Origin: Brevundimonas sp. AJA228-03
GTDB taxonomy: Bacteria; Pseudomonadota; Alphaproteobacteria; Caulobacterales; Caulobacteraceae
Assembly (NCBI RefSeq): GCF_017795885.1
Contig: NZ_CP059297.1
Location: 186,001-250,000 of the forward strand
DNA: 64,000 nt
Direction of reading: 5' to 3'
The notes below the pieces were generated by a model, which saw nothing but the letters and a program-made list of their open reading frames with translations, made no database searches and was not told where the DNA came from. Below are positions 34,389-43,741 of the stretch, one piece after another (position 1 is the first letter of the stretch; the number at the start of each line of letters is the position of its first letter). Position numbers and translations under genes: made by a program.

Positions 34389-34793
34389 TCAGGCGGCCGG
34401 GCCTCGTTCCATCGAGGCCTTGATGGCGTCGATCCCGGCGTTCATCATGGCGGCGATGCGATCCTTGGGACCGTCCGGCAGGAAGTCCACGACCCAGATG
34501 AAGCGGCACCGGTCCTCGCCCTCGGGCACGACGGTGTTGGACGCGCTGTGGTGTTCAAAGGTGTCGGCCAGGATGCTGTAGACGATCCGGCGGTGCTCAT
34601 CGTCGATGGCAATCAGCCGTTCGCGCAGGACCAGACCGCCGTTGAACGTCACGGTCCGCACATCGCCCTCCACGACCGTATCCAGAATGAAGCCCGGCGC
34701 TGTCTTCGTATGCAGGGCACCGAAGTCCCGAAGGGCGTCCCAGACCTTGTCCGCAGAGGCATGAAGGGTTCGTTCGATGTGGAGGGTGGCCAT
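34389..34793 (-). CDS. SRPBCC family protein (polyketide cyclase-like)
   Basis: A 134-residue SRPBCC protein: MATLHIERTLHASADKVWDA at the N-terminus, the LRDFGALHTKTAPGF turn, a run of antiparallel strands and the terminal helix IAAMMNAGIDAIKASMER. ATG 34793 is chosen over a longer frame. The ligand is unknown. It is the second SRPBCC gene in the window, not closely similar to the one at 3210. Confidence 0.82.
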   Translation of the reverse strand: MATLHIERTLHASADKVWDALRDFGALHTKTAPGFILDTVVEGDVRTVTFNGGLVLRERLIAIDDEHRRIVYSILADTFEHHSASNTVVPEGEDRCRFIWVVDFLPDGPKDRIAAMMNAGIDAIKASMERGPAA

Positions 34794-34912
34794 GTCGTCT
34801 CTCGAGGTTCCGCCCGGCCGACACTGCACCACGGGACCGTCCCTGTCTCGCGGCTTTCGGACCGGATCGCCAGGGCCGTGACCTTGGGCCGGGTCGGCGC
34901 TATGCCGATCCG

Positions 34913-36208
34913 ATGTCACCCAGATCCCCCGCCTTCATGATCCTGTTCATCGTCAGCCTGATCGCTGCGGCAGGGAACATGGGGTTGCAGTCGGTCCTGC
35001 CCGCGATCGGGCGGCAGTTTCATCTGTCGGACACCCTGGTCGCCGGGGCCTTCGCCATCTCGGCCCTGATCTGGACCCTGGCCTCGCCATTCTGGGCGCG
35101 GCTGTCGGATAGGCTGGGACGCAAGCGGGTCATCGTCATCGGCATGTGCGGGTTCGTGGTGTCGATGACCGGCTTTGGTCTGGCCGCCACCTCCGGCATC
35201 GAGGGTTGGCTGGGGCCGATCATCGCCTTTGCCCTTATGGCCACGGCGCGCACCGTCTACGGCGTGTTCGGATCGGCCGCGCCGATCGCGTCCCAGGCCT
35301 ATGTCGCCGACCGGACCGGACCGGCGGAACGGACCCAGGCGATGTCCCTGCTGGCCTCGGCCCAGGGACTGGGCACGGTGCTGGGACCGGTCCTGTCACC
35401 CCTGTTCATCCTGCCGCTGGTCGGACTGGCCGGGCCGATGTACGTCTTCGCCCTGTTCGGCCTGATCGTCCTGGTGATCGTCATGCGGTTCCTGCCCTCC
35501 GGAGAGGTGGTCCGCATCCCGTCGCCGAGCGGCCAGCGAAGCGACGTCGGCAAGGGCCTGTGGCGCGATCCGCGGGTGCGCGACTTCCTGCTGTTCGGTC
35601 TGCTGGTCACGGGCGCGCAGGCGGTCAATATCTCCGTGCTGGGGTTCCACATCATCGACGAGATGGCGGCGACCGGCCTGGACGCGCGCGCGGCCCAGCC
35701 CTTCATCGCCCTGGCCATGTTCGCGGGCGCGACGGCCACCCTCATGGTCCAGTGGGGCCTGATCCCGCTGCTGAAGCTGCGTCCGCCCGAGCTGATGCGC
35801 TGGGGCGCGGCCCTGGCCCTGGGTGGCAATCTGCTGAGCATCGCCTCGCCGGGCTATTTCGGGGTCGTGGTGGGCTATGCGGTCGTTTCCATGGGCGTCG
35901 GCTTGGCGCGTCCGGGCTTCACCGCAGGATCGTCGCTGGCCGTGGGACCCCACGAGCAGGGCGCGGTGGCAGGGCTGATGATGTCGCTGGCGGGCCTCAG
36001 CTTCCTCGTGCCGCCTGTGGCGGGCGTCGCCCTGTACGAATGGCGGGAGTTCGCGCCGTTCGTCGGCAATGCGCTGCTGCTGGCCGGGGCCGTCGCCGTC
36101 GCCTGGATCAGCCCCGCCCTGAAGGCCCTGGCCGCGCGCACCGACGACGAGACGCCGGCCCCCGAGATGGCCCCCGCCTCCCAGCCCGGCCCCGAGGGCA
36201 ACAGCTGA
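34913..36208 (+). CDS. MFS transporter (TetA/Bcr-like)
   Basis: A 431-residue permease with about 12 membrane segments. Motif A is WARLSDRLGRKRVIVIG (near 65-80); motif C-like AQGLGTVLGPVLSP (near 152) is typical of drug:H+ antiporters. A hydrophilic tail (about 405-431) is Pro/Glu rich. Substrate is unknown. It is divergent from the SRPBCC gene with 119 bp between starts. Confidence 0.88.
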   Translation: MSPRSPAFMILFIVSLIAAAGNMGLQSVLPAIGRQFHLSDTLVAGAFAISALIWTLASPFWARLSDRLGRKRVIVIGMCGFVVSMTGFGLAATSGIEGWLGPIIAFALMATARTVYGVFGSAAPIASQAYVADRTGPAERTQAMSLLASAQGLGTVLGPVLSPLFILPLVGLAGPMYVFALFGLIVLVIVMRFLPSGEVVRIPSPSGQRSDVGKGLWRDPRVRDFLLFGLLVTGAQAVNISVLGFHIIDEMAATGLDARAAQPFIALAMFAGATATLMVQWGLIPLLKLRPPELMRWGAALALGGNLLSIASPGYFGVVVGYAVVSMGVGLARPGFTAGSSLAVGPHEQGAVAGLMMSLAGLSFLVPPVAGVALYEWREFAPFVGNALLLAGAVAVAWISPALKALAARTDDETPAPEMAPASQPGPEGNS

Positions 36209-36538
36209 CCATGGGGAACCGCCGCCGGTCCCGGTCGCTTGAGCCATGACAACCGCGCTATTGACGACGGGGTGATATCCCGGTCCCGATGCGTATCTTG
36301 CGGAGCCTCCTGTGAGCGCGTGCCCATCCCGATCTGCGCCTGTCCCGGGAGCGCTGCCGACAGCCGTGTTGAGACACCGGCTGGATGTGGAGCCTCAACA
36401 GCTTGACCGCCCCCGGACAGCCGTGAACATGTTTTCTGATCATGTCTGAACCGCTCGCCATGCGTCCCGACTTCACGCGTCCAGACATGCATATTGCCGG
36501 CCTCGCGGAGGTTCGGCAGGCGCGTCAGCTCATCATCC
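36209..36538. other. Gene-free stretch of 330 bp
   Basis: I see no gene. It holds a direct repeat GACAGCCGTG (36359 and 36416), an inverted pair TGTTGAG / CTCAACA (36367 and 36394), and a fragment near 36225-36247 (CCGGTCGCTTGAG) that may be a decayed family-1 repeat. A promoter for the following flavoprotein gene is expected here, but no clear boxes stand out. Confidence 0.4.
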
Positions 36539-37741
36539 ATGCCCCCTCCAGATAGGCCACAGGCTTTCGATGTCGTCATCGTCGGCGCGGGCGCGGCGGG
36601 GATGCTGTGCGCGGCCGAGGCGGGCCGGCGCGGGCGCTCCGTGCTGGTCGTCGACCACGCCAGGGCACCGGGCGAGAAGATCCGCATCTCGGGCGGCGGG
36701 CGGTGCAACTTCACCAATACGGGGACCACGGTCGCCAACTTTCTGGGCGAGAACCCCCGGTTCGCGGCCTCGGCTCTGGGGCGGTTCACGGTTCAGGACT
36801 TCGTCCAGCGCGTCGACCGGGCGGGGATCGCCTGGCATGAGAAGACCCTGGGTCAGCTGTTCTGCGACGACTCGGCCCGGCAGATCGTCGCCATGCTGAC
36901 CGATGCGATGCGCGAGGCGGCCGTGAGCCTGCGGCTGGGCACCGGCGTCGAGGCGGTGATCAGCGAGGGGGACGGCTTTGCCCTGACCCTGTCGGACGGC
37001 ACGGCGGTGCAATGCGCCTCTCTGGTGGTGGCGACGGGGGGCAAGTCGATCCCGAAGATGGGGGCGACGGGCTGGGGCTATGACCTGGCGCGCCAGTTCG
37101 GGCTGCGGGTGACCGGGACGCGGCCGGCCCTGGTGCCGCTGACGTTCGAGGCCGGCCTGCTGGAACAGACGACGCCGCTGGCCGGGGTGGCGGTAGACGC
37201 GGTGGTCTCGACCGGGAAGACCCGGTTCGAGGAGGCGGTCCTGTTCACCCACCGCGGACTGTCGGGCCCGGCGATCCTGCAGATCAGCTCCTACTGGCGC
37301 GAGGGGGAGGCGATCACGGTCCGGATGGCGCCGGGCGTGCCCGTGCTGGAGCGGCTGAAGGCGGCCAAGGCCGAAAACGGCGGCAAACAGGCGGTGCACA
37401 CGGCGCTGGGCCACATCGTGCCGCGCCGCCTGGCCGAGGTGCTGACGGCGCGCGAGGGCGCCGACGGCAGGCTGGCCGAGGTCGGCGACAGGGTGCTGGC
37501 GCGGCTGGACGCGGCGGTGAACGCCTGGACCGTCAAGCCGGTGGGATCCGAAGGCTACCGCACCGCCGAGGTCACCCTGGGCGGGGTGGCCACCGACCAG
37601 CTGGACCAGCAGACCATGGCGGCGAAGTCCGTGCCGGGCCTGTATTTCATCGGCGAGGTCGTCGACATCACCGGCTGGCTGGGCGGGTATAATTTCCAGT
37701 GGGCCTGGAGTTCCGGCTGGGTCGCGGGACAGGTGTGTTAG
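36539..37741 (+). CDS. HI0933/BaiN-family FAD-dependent oxidoreductase
   Basis: A 400-residue flavoprotein: dinucleotide fold VVIVGAGAAGMLCAAEAG (near 12), EKIRISGGGRCNFTNTG (near 45), ATGGKSIPKMGATGWGYDL (near 170) and the C-terminal GLYFIGEVVDITGWLGGYN (near 370). These signatures define the YhiN/HI0933 family; the physiological substrate is unknown in most members. ATG 36539 is chosen where the conserved fold begins. Confidence 0.9.
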   Translation: MPPPDRPQAFDVVIVGAGAAGMLCAAEAGRRGRSVLVVDHARAPGEKIRISGGGRCNFTNTGTTVANFLGENPRFAASALGRFTVQDFVQRVDRAGIAWHEKTLGQLFCDDSARQIVAMLTDAMREAAVSLRLGTGVEAVISEGDGFALTLSDGTAVQCASLVVATGGKSIPKMGATGWGYDLARQFGLRVTGTRPALVPLTFEAGLLEQTTPLAGVAVDAVVSTGKTRFEEAVLFTHRGLSGPAILQISSYWREGEAITVRMAPGVPVLERLKAAKAENGGKQAVHTALGHIVPRRLAEVLTAREGADGRLAEVGDRVLARLDAAVNAWTVKPVGSEGYRTAEVTLGGVATDQLDQQTMAAKSVPGLYFIGEVVDITGWLGGYNFQWAWSSGWVAGQVC

Positions 37742-37766
37742 ACAAAAGACTCCAGCGGTCTCGCTG

Positions 37767-38738
37767 TTAGCTAGGCGCGGTCACAAAACCTACCGGGTAG
37801 AAAACTCCGTTGGGATATTGCCCTATGACTTCACCCGCGAAGGTCACACCGTATGTAACAAAAGCCGTCTGATACATCCATGCAAAGCCCGGCATTGTCG
37901 GGGGGGCACGCTTTCCGACCAGAGCCGGACCGGTTGGCGTGAGGGCGACGATGTCCCCAGCGTTGGTCACCATGTAAACGACGGGATCCTGTGGAAAAAC
38001 CACGCGGGATACATACTGGATTGGGGGAGGGCTTGTGACGGTACCGGGTACCGGCATCCCGCTGCCGCCAGACACTGGAGGCGTCGGAACCTGGCTCTGA
38101 GTGCTGGCGTTAGTCGGCGTCTGGCTGGCTGGTGTTGTACCATTGCGCCTAATATCTTCAGCCGCTTGCCATCCATTGGTGATAGCGGCCAAGCGGGCGG
38201 ACTTGCGTGGGTGTGTGGGCGACCCGGCCTCCGAACCCAAGGCATTCATCGCGGCTTGAGCCTGTTCTAGGGTTGCGCCCATCTTGTGAAGAACAAAGCC
38301 CGAATATCGATCTGCCTCTAGCTCGGAGGCGGGGCGGCTTCCACCGGCTCTAATTGTATGGCCTTGCAGGTGGTGGCCGACCTCGTGGGCCATAATACTG
38401 ACGGCGGCCCAATCAGTATTGGTCGTCCGCCTTACATCTCTCATAAACTGCTGATTGTAAAGAATCATTCGGCTCTCGCCGTTTATAACGGCCGCCGCAT
38501 TGGGAACGTCTGCAGCCCGAATAGTAAAATTTTGAACTAGACCTGTCTGGTCCATGATCCGCTTTGTAGCAGCTTCGGCGTCTGCATCAGACTCAAAACC
38601 GTAGACGCCTTCGGTATCGAGAACATCACCGTCGTAAACGCAAGAGCCATCGAAAGTAATTAGCTCCTGTGGTGAAGCGGCAGCCAAACCCAATGACAAG
38701 ACTGTCCCAAAGGCTACGCGCACGATCATGTTTAGCAT
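37767..38738 (-). CDS. Exported zinc metalloprotease (HEXXH, M48-like) of foreign base composition
   Basis: A 323-residue secreted protein: signal peptide (VRVAFGTVLSLGLAAASP), then MAHEVGHHLQGHTI with the HEXXH zinc motif (near 140) and ELEADRYSG about 20 residues later giving the third ligand, as in M48-like gluzincins. A Pro/Thr/Ser linker (about 200-240) leads to a C-terminal module of unknown type. GC is clearly lower than its neighbours (about half in several stretches), which suggests recent transfer. It converges with the flavoprotein gene. Confidence 0.8.
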   Translation of the reverse strand: MLNMIVRVAFGTVLSLGLAAASPQELITFDGSCVYDGDVLDTEGVYGFESDADAEAATKRIMDQTGLVQNFTIRAADVPNAAAVINGESRMILYNQQFMRDVRRTTNTDWAAVSIMAHEVGHHLQGHTIRAGGSRPASELEADRYSGFVLHKMGATLEQAQAAMNALGSEAGSPTHPRKSARLAAITNGWQAAEDIRRNGTTPASQTPTNASTQSQVPTPPVSGGSGMPVPGTVTSPPPIQYVSRVVFPQDPVVYMVTNAGDIVALTPTGPALVGKRAPPTMPGFAWMYQTAFVTYGVTFAGEVIGQYPNGVFYPVGFVTAPS

Positions 38739-38825
38739 TTGCCACCTCCCCTAACGTTGAAAGAGACGTTAAAGAACGCCGTTAGTCAACGAGCATTTCG
38801 CAGGTTCTGCGGCCGAGTCCCCACC

Positions 38826-39062
38826 TCAATGCGCCTCGGGCGGCCTTGCGGCGGGGTCGAGGTAGTCGCTTTCGGCATGGTGGTCGGGCGACAGGACGAA
38901 GCGGCGGTCGCAATAGCCGCATTCGACGAAATCTTCCTGGCCCATGTCCAGATAGACCAGGGGATGGCCGAGGACCCCGCCGCCGTCGCAGGCGACCCTT
39001 TTGGTCGAGACCACGATCTGTTCGGGGGGGGCGACGAGGGTTTCGGGGTGGCGCGGGGGCAT
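38826..39062 (-). CDS. Zinc-finger (zf-CHCC, NDUFS6-like) protein
   Basis: A 78-residue protein with the CHCC pattern: RVACDGGGVLGHPLVYLD (Cys and His) and VECGYCDRRFVL (Cys-x2-Cys). In mitochondria the homologue NDUFS6 is a complex I subunit; alphaproteobacterial forms are short stand-alone proteins of the same type. It is divergent from the ABC transporter gene (75 bp). Confidence 0.85.
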   Translation of the reverse strand: MPPRHPETLVAPPEQIVVSTKRVACDGGGVLGHPLVYLDMGQEDFVECGYCDRRFVLSPDHHAESDYLDPAARPPEAH

Positions 39063-39137
39063 GATCGGATCCGTGGTCTTGGCGAGGGGAGGCCCGGAGC
39101 CTAGTTAGACGGCCACGCCTCCCGCCGAAAGTCCCTT

Positions 39138-40112
39138 ATGACCCAGACCGAGCCCCTGCCCGCCAATGCCATAGAGGTGCACGGGCTGGAAAAGACCTAT
39201 GCCGGGTCCAGGAAGTCGCCGCCCAAGACGGCCCTGCGCGGCGTCGATCTGGTCATTCCCCGGGGGTCGATGTTCGGCCTGCTGGGGCCCAATGGCGCGG
39301 GCAAGTCGACGCTGATCAACATCCTGGCGGGCGTGGTCAACAAGACCGGCGGGACGGCCGCCATCTGGGGGCGGGACATCGACGCGCGGCCGCGCGATGC
39401 CCGGGCGGCGCTGGGCGTGGTGCCGCAGGAGATCGTGGCCGACGTCTTCTTCACCCCGCGCGAGGCGCTGGAGGTGCAGGCGGGATTCTATGGCGTGCCG
39501 AAATCGGAGCGGCGTTCCGACGAGCTGCTGGCGGCGCTGGGCCTGTCGGACAAGGCCAATGCCTATGTGCGGGCCCTGTCGGGCGGCATGAAGCGGCGGC
39601 TGATGGTGGCCAAGGCCCTGGTCCACAATCCGCCCATCCTGATCCTGGACGAGCCCACCGCCGGGGTGGACGTCGAGCTGCGTCGCCAGCTGTGGGAGTA
39701 TGTCCGGCGCATCAATGCCGAGGGCGTGACCATCCTTTTGACCACCCACTATCTGGAGGAGGCGCAGGAGCTCTGCGACACCATCGCCATCATGAACCGG
39801 GGACAGGTCGTGGCCTGCGAGCCGACGCCCCAACTGCTGCGGCGGCTGGATACGCGCAATGTCGTGGTGACCCCGGAACACCCGCTGGACGGCCTGCCGG
39901 TCGTGGCCGGGTTCGAGGTCCTGGCCCGGCCCAACGGGGCCTTCGCCATCACCTATCGCAAGGGCCAGTCGTCGGTGGAACAGGTGCTGGCGGCCGTGCG
40001 GGCGGCCGGAATCACGATCTCGGACATCACCACCGAGGATCCGGACCTGGAGGATGTCTTCCTGGCCCTGACCTATGGCGATGCGACCGCGGTCAGCCCG
40101 ACGAAGGACTGA
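39138..40112 (+). CDS. ABC transporter ATP-binding protein (ABC-2 export type)
   Basis: A 324-residue ATPase: Walker A GPNGAGKSTLINIL (near 54), signature LSGGMKRRLMVAKAL (near 150), Walker B PPILILDEPTAGVD (near 172) and a C-terminal domain typical of DrrA/CcmA-like ABC-2 exporters. No permease gene adjoins it; the next gene is on the other strand. The membrane partner must be encoded elsewhere. Confidence 0.9.
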   Translation: MTQTEPLPANAIEVHGLEKTYAGSRKSPPKTALRGVDLVIPRGSMFGLLGPNGAGKSTLINILAGVVNKTGGTAAIWGRDIDARPRDARAALGVVPQEIVADVFFTPREALEVQAGFYGVPKSERRSDELLAALGLSDKANAYVRALSGGMKRRLMVAKALVHNPPILILDEPTAGVDVELRRQLWEYVRRINAEGVTILLTTHYLEEAQELCDTIAIMNRGQVVACEPTPQLLRRLDTRNVVVTPEHPLDGLPVVAGFEVLARPNGAFAITYRKGQSSVEQVLAAVRAAGITISDITTEDPDLEDVFLALTYGDATAVSPTKD

Positions 40113-40115
40113 GCC

Positions 40116-40502
40116 TCAGAGCACCATCACTGTGCCGAGCAGCAGGGTCGCGCCGCGCTGGCCGAGGATGATGTTCATGGCCGATTGGTACTGGCGCGAC
40201 AGGCGGTCGACATTGGGGGGATGGCCGGGAAGCAGGGTCGCGGCCTCGCGCTGGGCCAGGATGTTGAAGACGGCGCGGACGCGGGGTGCGGACTGCTGGG
40301 CCCGCAGGAGCAGGGCGGGGTCGGCGACGTCGACGCCGGTCTCGACCGTCATCACGCCTCGTCGGCCGTCGGACTGGAAGGTGTTGGCGGTGATCGTGGG
40401 GTAGCGCAGATAGGTGCTGGCCGGCGCTTTGCCGCCCTCGGAGGCGAGGGCGGGCGTGGCCGCGAGGGCCAGGGGGGCGGCGAGCAGGGCGCGACGGTTC
40501 AT
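40116..40502 (-). CDS. Exported hypothetical protein
   Basis: A 128-residue protein with a signal peptide containing a twin arginine (MNRRALLAAPLALAATPALA). The mature part reads as a small alpha-beta domain (TVETGVDVADPALLLRAQQS; DRLSRQYQSAMNIILGQRGA), reminiscent of FliL-like periplasmic domains, but this is only a resemblance. It converges with the ABC gene with 3 bp between stops. Confidence 0.65.
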   Translation of the reverse strand: MNRRALLAAPLALAATPALASEGGKAPASTYLRYPTITANTFQSDGRRGVMTVETGVDVADPALLLRAQQSAPRVRAVFNILAQREAATLLPGHPPNVDRLSRQYQSAMNIILGQRGATLLLGTVMVL

Positions 40503-40689
40503 GACCCCCGGTGTGCCACAGTGGCGCTTAAGGACGGGTTACGCCGGGTGGGCGGTTCGAAACGGCTCGCCCGGGCGACGCGGCTGGGGCATGGTCGGGC
40601 GTGGCCCCGTCTTTTCGAAATCCCGTTCCCGTCGCCCGTCCGGACCGTCCGGGCGTTCGCCCTGCGCCCCTCGTGCCGGAGCCCCGGGC

Positions 40690-41355
40690 ATGAGGGTGCT
40701 GGTCATCGATACGGCGCTGGAGGCCTGTACCGCCGGGGTGTTCGAGAACGGCGTGAGGCTGGGCATCCGGACCGAGGTCATGGCGCGCGGCCATTCCGAG
40801 CGGCTGGGCGGCTTCGTGCGCGATGCGGTGGCCGAGGCGGGCGGCGGGTTCGAGGCGATCGACCGGATCGGGGTCACCGTCGGGCCGGGATCGTTCACGG
40901 GCCTGCGGGTCGGCCTGGCCTTCGCCCAGGGTCTGGGCGCGGCGCTGGATCGGCCCGTCGTCGGGGTCTCGACGCTGGCGGCCCTGGCCCGGAGCGCCGA
41001 TCAGGGGCACGGGGCGACCGCCGCCGTCATCGATGCGCGGCGCGGCCAGGTCTATCTGCAGACCTTCGTCGACGGCCGTGCGGCGTCCGACCCGCAGGCG
41101 CTCGATCTCGAGGCGGCGATCAAGCTGCTGGACCGGGGTGGGCCGTGGCGGCTGACCGGGTCCGGCGCGGCCCTGATCGACCCGGACGCCGCGACGCTGA
41201 CGGCCCTGTCGGCTGTGGCCCTGGCCGAGTTGACCGCAACCCTGACGCCCGGCGACCACCCGCCCCGGCCCCTGTATCTGCGCGCGCCCGACGCCACACC
41301 CCCCACCCGCCTGCCCGGACAGGCGCGACCCGTGGCCCCCCTTCCCGGCGCATGA
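40690..41355 (+). CDS. tsaB: tRNA threonylcarbamoyladenosine biosynthesis protein TsaB
   Basis: A 221-residue ASKHA-fold protein that partners TsaD in t6A37 synthesis on ANN-decoding tRNAs. Landmarks: MRVLVIDTALEACTAGVF, IGVTVGPGSFTGLRVGLAFA (near 60-78) and AAVIDARRGQVYLQTF (near 115). ATG 40690 is chosen at the conserved start. The stop overlaps rimI (ATGA). It heads a conserved alphaproteobacterial cluster. Confidence 0.93.
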   Translation: MRVLVIDTALEACTAGVFENGVRLGIRTEVMARGHSERLGGFVRDAVAEAGGGFEAIDRIGVTVGPGSFTGLRVGLAFAQGLGAALDRPVVGVSTLAALARSADQGHGATAAVIDARRGQVYLQTFVDGRAASDPQALDLEAAIKLLDRGGPWRLTGSGAALIDPDAATLTALSAVALAELTATLTPGDHPPRPLYLRAPDATPPTRLPGQARPVAPLPGA

Positions 41356-41792
41356 CCGATCCGACCGACCTGGCCGGGGCCCTGGCCGCGCTTCATGCCG
41401 AAGCGTTCGACGCGCCCTGGTCGGCCTCAGCCTTCGCTGATCTGCTTTCGCAGCCGGGTGTGCTTCTGGAGGCCCGGGCCGACGGATTCGTCCTGATTCG
41501 GCTGGCGGCCGACGAGGCGGAGATCCTGACGCTGGCGGTCCGACCCCCGGCGCGTCGCACCGGCCTTGGCTCCCGACTGGTCGAGGCCGTGTCCCGGCGA
41601 GCGGTGGGGATGGGGGCGACGCGGCTGTTTCTGGAGGTGGCCGAGGACAATGCGGCGGCGCGGGCGCTGTATGGCCGGCTGGGGTTCGAGCCGGCCGGGC
41701 GGCGACCCCGCTACTATGCCCGCCCGGACGGCCCGGCGGTGGATGCGCTGCTACTGGTTCTCATCTTGCCAGCGAGCCTTCCCACCGCGTGA
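41352..41792 (+). CDS. rimI: Ribosomal-protein-alanine N-acetyltransferase RimI
   Basis: A 146-residue GNAT enzyme that acetylates the N-terminal alanine of S18. Motif A is LTLAVRPPARRTGLGSRLVE (near 58-78), followed by FLEVAEDNAAARALYGRLGF (near 95-115). It overlaps tsaB by 4 bp; the tsaB-rimI pairing is widespread. Confidence 0.9.
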   Translation: MTDPTDLAGALAALHAEAFDAPWSASAFADLLSQPGVLLEARADGFVLIRLAADEAEILTLAVRPPARRTGLGSRLVEAVSRRAVGMGATRLFLEVAEDNAAARALYGRLGFEPAGRRPRYYARPDGPAVDALLLVLILPASLPTA

Positions 41793-41815
41793 TCGCGGCC
41801 CTATTCTGCAAGACC

Positions 41816-42295
41816 ATGGACCGGATCGAGAAACTCTGCGCCGAGCGCGGCATGCGCATGACCGAACAGCGGCGCGTGATCGCCCGCGTCCTGGGCAATG
41901 CCGAGGACCATCCGGACGTCGAGGAGCTGTACCGCCGCGCCTCCGCCATCGATCCACACATCTCGATCGCCACCGTCTATCGCACAGTGCGCCTGTTCGA
42001 GGAGGCCGGGGTGGTCGAGAAGCACGACTTCGGCGACGGCCGGTCGCGCTACGAAGAGGCCGGCGACGACCATCACGATCACCTGATCGACACGCGCACC
42101 GGGGAGGTCATCGAGTTCTTCGACGCCGAGATCGAGCGGCTGAAGACCGAGATCGCCGAACGGCTGGGCTTCGAACTGGTCGGGCACAAGCTGGAGCTCT
42201 ACGGCAAGGCCGTCGAAGGGGCCGAGCCGTCCAAGCGCGAGGGGCTGATCTTCACCCGCAATGCCGCCCGGGTGAACCCCGGGAGCCTGTCCTGA
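41816..42295 (+). CDS. fur: Fur-family metalloregulator
   Basis: A 159-residue winged-helix repressor: RMTEQRRVIARVLGNAEDHP (near 13-32), ISIATVYRTVRLFEEAGVVE (near 50), metal-site segment DDHHDHLIDTRTGEVIEF (near 82). It lacks the CxxC structural zinc pairs, as in alphaproteobacterial Fur/Mur proteins, so iron or manganese cannot be decided. ATG 41816 is preferred; a GTG at 41789 overlapping the rimI stop is the alternative. Confidence 0.9.
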   Translation: MDRIEKLCAERGMRMTEQRRVIARVLGNAEDHPDVEELYRRASAIDPHISIATVYRTVRLFEEAGVVEKHDFGDGRSRYEEAGDDHHDHLIDTRTGEVIEFFDAEIERLKTEIAERLGFELVGHKLELYGKAVEGAEPSKREGLIFTRNAARVNPGSLS

Positions 42296-42352
42296 TCTCC
42301 GGCCCGGGTGGCTCGCCTTGCGGTCGCCGGGATCGGCGATCATAAGCCCGCC

Positions 42353-43741
42353 ATGACCGAGACCCTCGCTCCGCCCCTGGTCGGGACAGCTGCGCCCGAT
42401 CCGGCGCCCAAACGGCTGTTCATCAAGACCTATGGCTGCCAGATGAACGTCTATGACAGCGAGCGCATGACCGATGTGCTGCGCCCGCTGGGCTATGTGC
42501 CGACGGATACACCCGAGGGCGCCGACTTCGTCATCCTGAACACCTGCCACATCCGTGAGAAGGCGGCCGAGAAGGTCTATTCCGAACTGGGCAAGCTGCG
42601 GCTGATGAAGCTGGACAAGGCCGCGTCGGGCGGCGGGACCATGACGATCGCGGTGGCCGGTTGCGTCGCCCAGGCCGAGGGCGAGGAGATCATGCGTCGC
42701 CAGCCGGCGGTGGACATCGTCGTCGGACCCCAGGCCTACCACCAGCTGCCGGAACTGCTGACCCGGACGGCCCGGGCGCGGGGCGAGCGGATCGGGGCGG
42801 ATTTCGCACCGAACGAGAAGTTCGATGCCATGCCGGCGGTCCGCGGCGTGGACGGGCCGACCGCCTTCCTGACGGTGCAGGAGGGATGCGACAAGTTCTG
42901 CAGCTTCTGCGTCGTGCCCTATACGCGCGGGGCCGAATGGTCGCGGCCGGTCGCCGATGTGCTGGCCGAGGCGCGGGGCCTGGCCTTGCAGGGCGTCCGT
43001 GAAGTCACCCTGCTGGGTCAGAACGTGAATGCCTATGACGGCCAGGGCGATGACGGCATCTGGAGCCTGGCCAGGCTGGCCCGCGCCCTGGCGGACATCC
43101 CCGGCATCGACCGGATTCGCTATACGACCAGCCACCCCAACGACATGTCCGACGACCTGATCGCGGCGCACCGGGAGCTGGATACGCTGATGCCCTATCT
43201 GCACCTGCCGGTGCAGTCGGGGTCGGACCGCATCCTGAGAGCGATGAACCGCAAGCACGGGCGCGCGACCTACATCGACCTGATCGGGCGCATCCGCGAG
43301 GCGCGACCCGACATCGCGATCTCCGGTGACTTCATCGTCGGCTTCCCGGGCGAGACCGACCGGGATTTCGAGGACACCCTGGGGCTGGTCCGCGAGGTCG
43401 GCTACGCTTCGGCGTTCAGCTTCCTGTATTCGCCCCGGCCGGGCACGCCCGCCGCGACCATGGGGACCCAGGTGCCGCACGAGGTGGCGCTGGCCCGGCT
43501 GCATGCGCTTCAGGCCCTGCTGCTGGAACAGCAGACGGCCTTCAACGCCGCCCAGGCCGGCCAGACCCTGAACGTGCTGTTCGAGAAGAAGGGCCGCCAC
43601 GGGCACCAGGCGATCGGTCGATCCCCCTATCTGCAGTCGGTCCATGTCGAGGACGCGGATCATCTGATCGGCCAGATCGTTCCGGTCCGGATCGAGCACG
43701 GTCAGCAGAACAGTCTGAAAGGCATCCTTCTTGGCGCGTGA
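42353..43741 (+). CDS. miaB: tRNA-2-methylthio-N6-dimethylallyladenosine synthase MiaB
   Basis: A 462-residue radical SAM methylthiotransferase modifying A37 of tRNAs. The N-terminal UPF0004 domain has Cys in [11 protein letters not shown] (near 29), [10 protein letters not shown] (near 65) and [10 protein letters not shown] (near 103); the radical SAM motif is [15 protein letters not shown] (near 180); a TRAM domain closes the protein. ATG 42353 is chosen over a GTG 15 codons upstream. Its stop overlaps phoH. Confidence 0.95.
   Translation: MTETLAPPLVGTAAPDPAPKRLFIKTYGCQMNVYDSERMTDVLRPLGYVPTDTPEGADFVILNTCHIREKAAEKVYSELGKLRLMKLDKAASGGGTMTIAVAGCVAQAEGEEIMRRQPAVDIVVGPQAYHQLPELLTRTARARGERIGADFAPNEKFDAMPAVRGVDGPTAFLTVQEGCDKFCSFCVVPYTRGAEWSRPVADVLAEARGLALQGVREVTLLGQNVNAYDGQGDDGIWSLARLARALADIPGIDRIRYTTSHPNDMSDDLIAAHRELDTLMPYLHLPVQSGSDRILRAMNRKHGRATYIDLIGRIREARPDIAISGDFIVGFPGETDRDFEDTLGLVREVGYASAFSFLYSPRPGTPAATMGTQVPHEVALARLHALQALLLEQQTAFNAAQAGQTLNVLFEKKGRHGHQAIGRSPYLQSVHVEDADHLIGQIVPVRIEHGQQNSLKGILLGA

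Noticed and set aside
34913..40112. Two MFS genes, an M20 hydrolase and an ABC ATPase considered as a resistance or biosynthetic island
   Set aside because: The genes are on mixed strands with unrelated neighbours and normal composition (except the metalloprotease); nothing ties them into one pathway.
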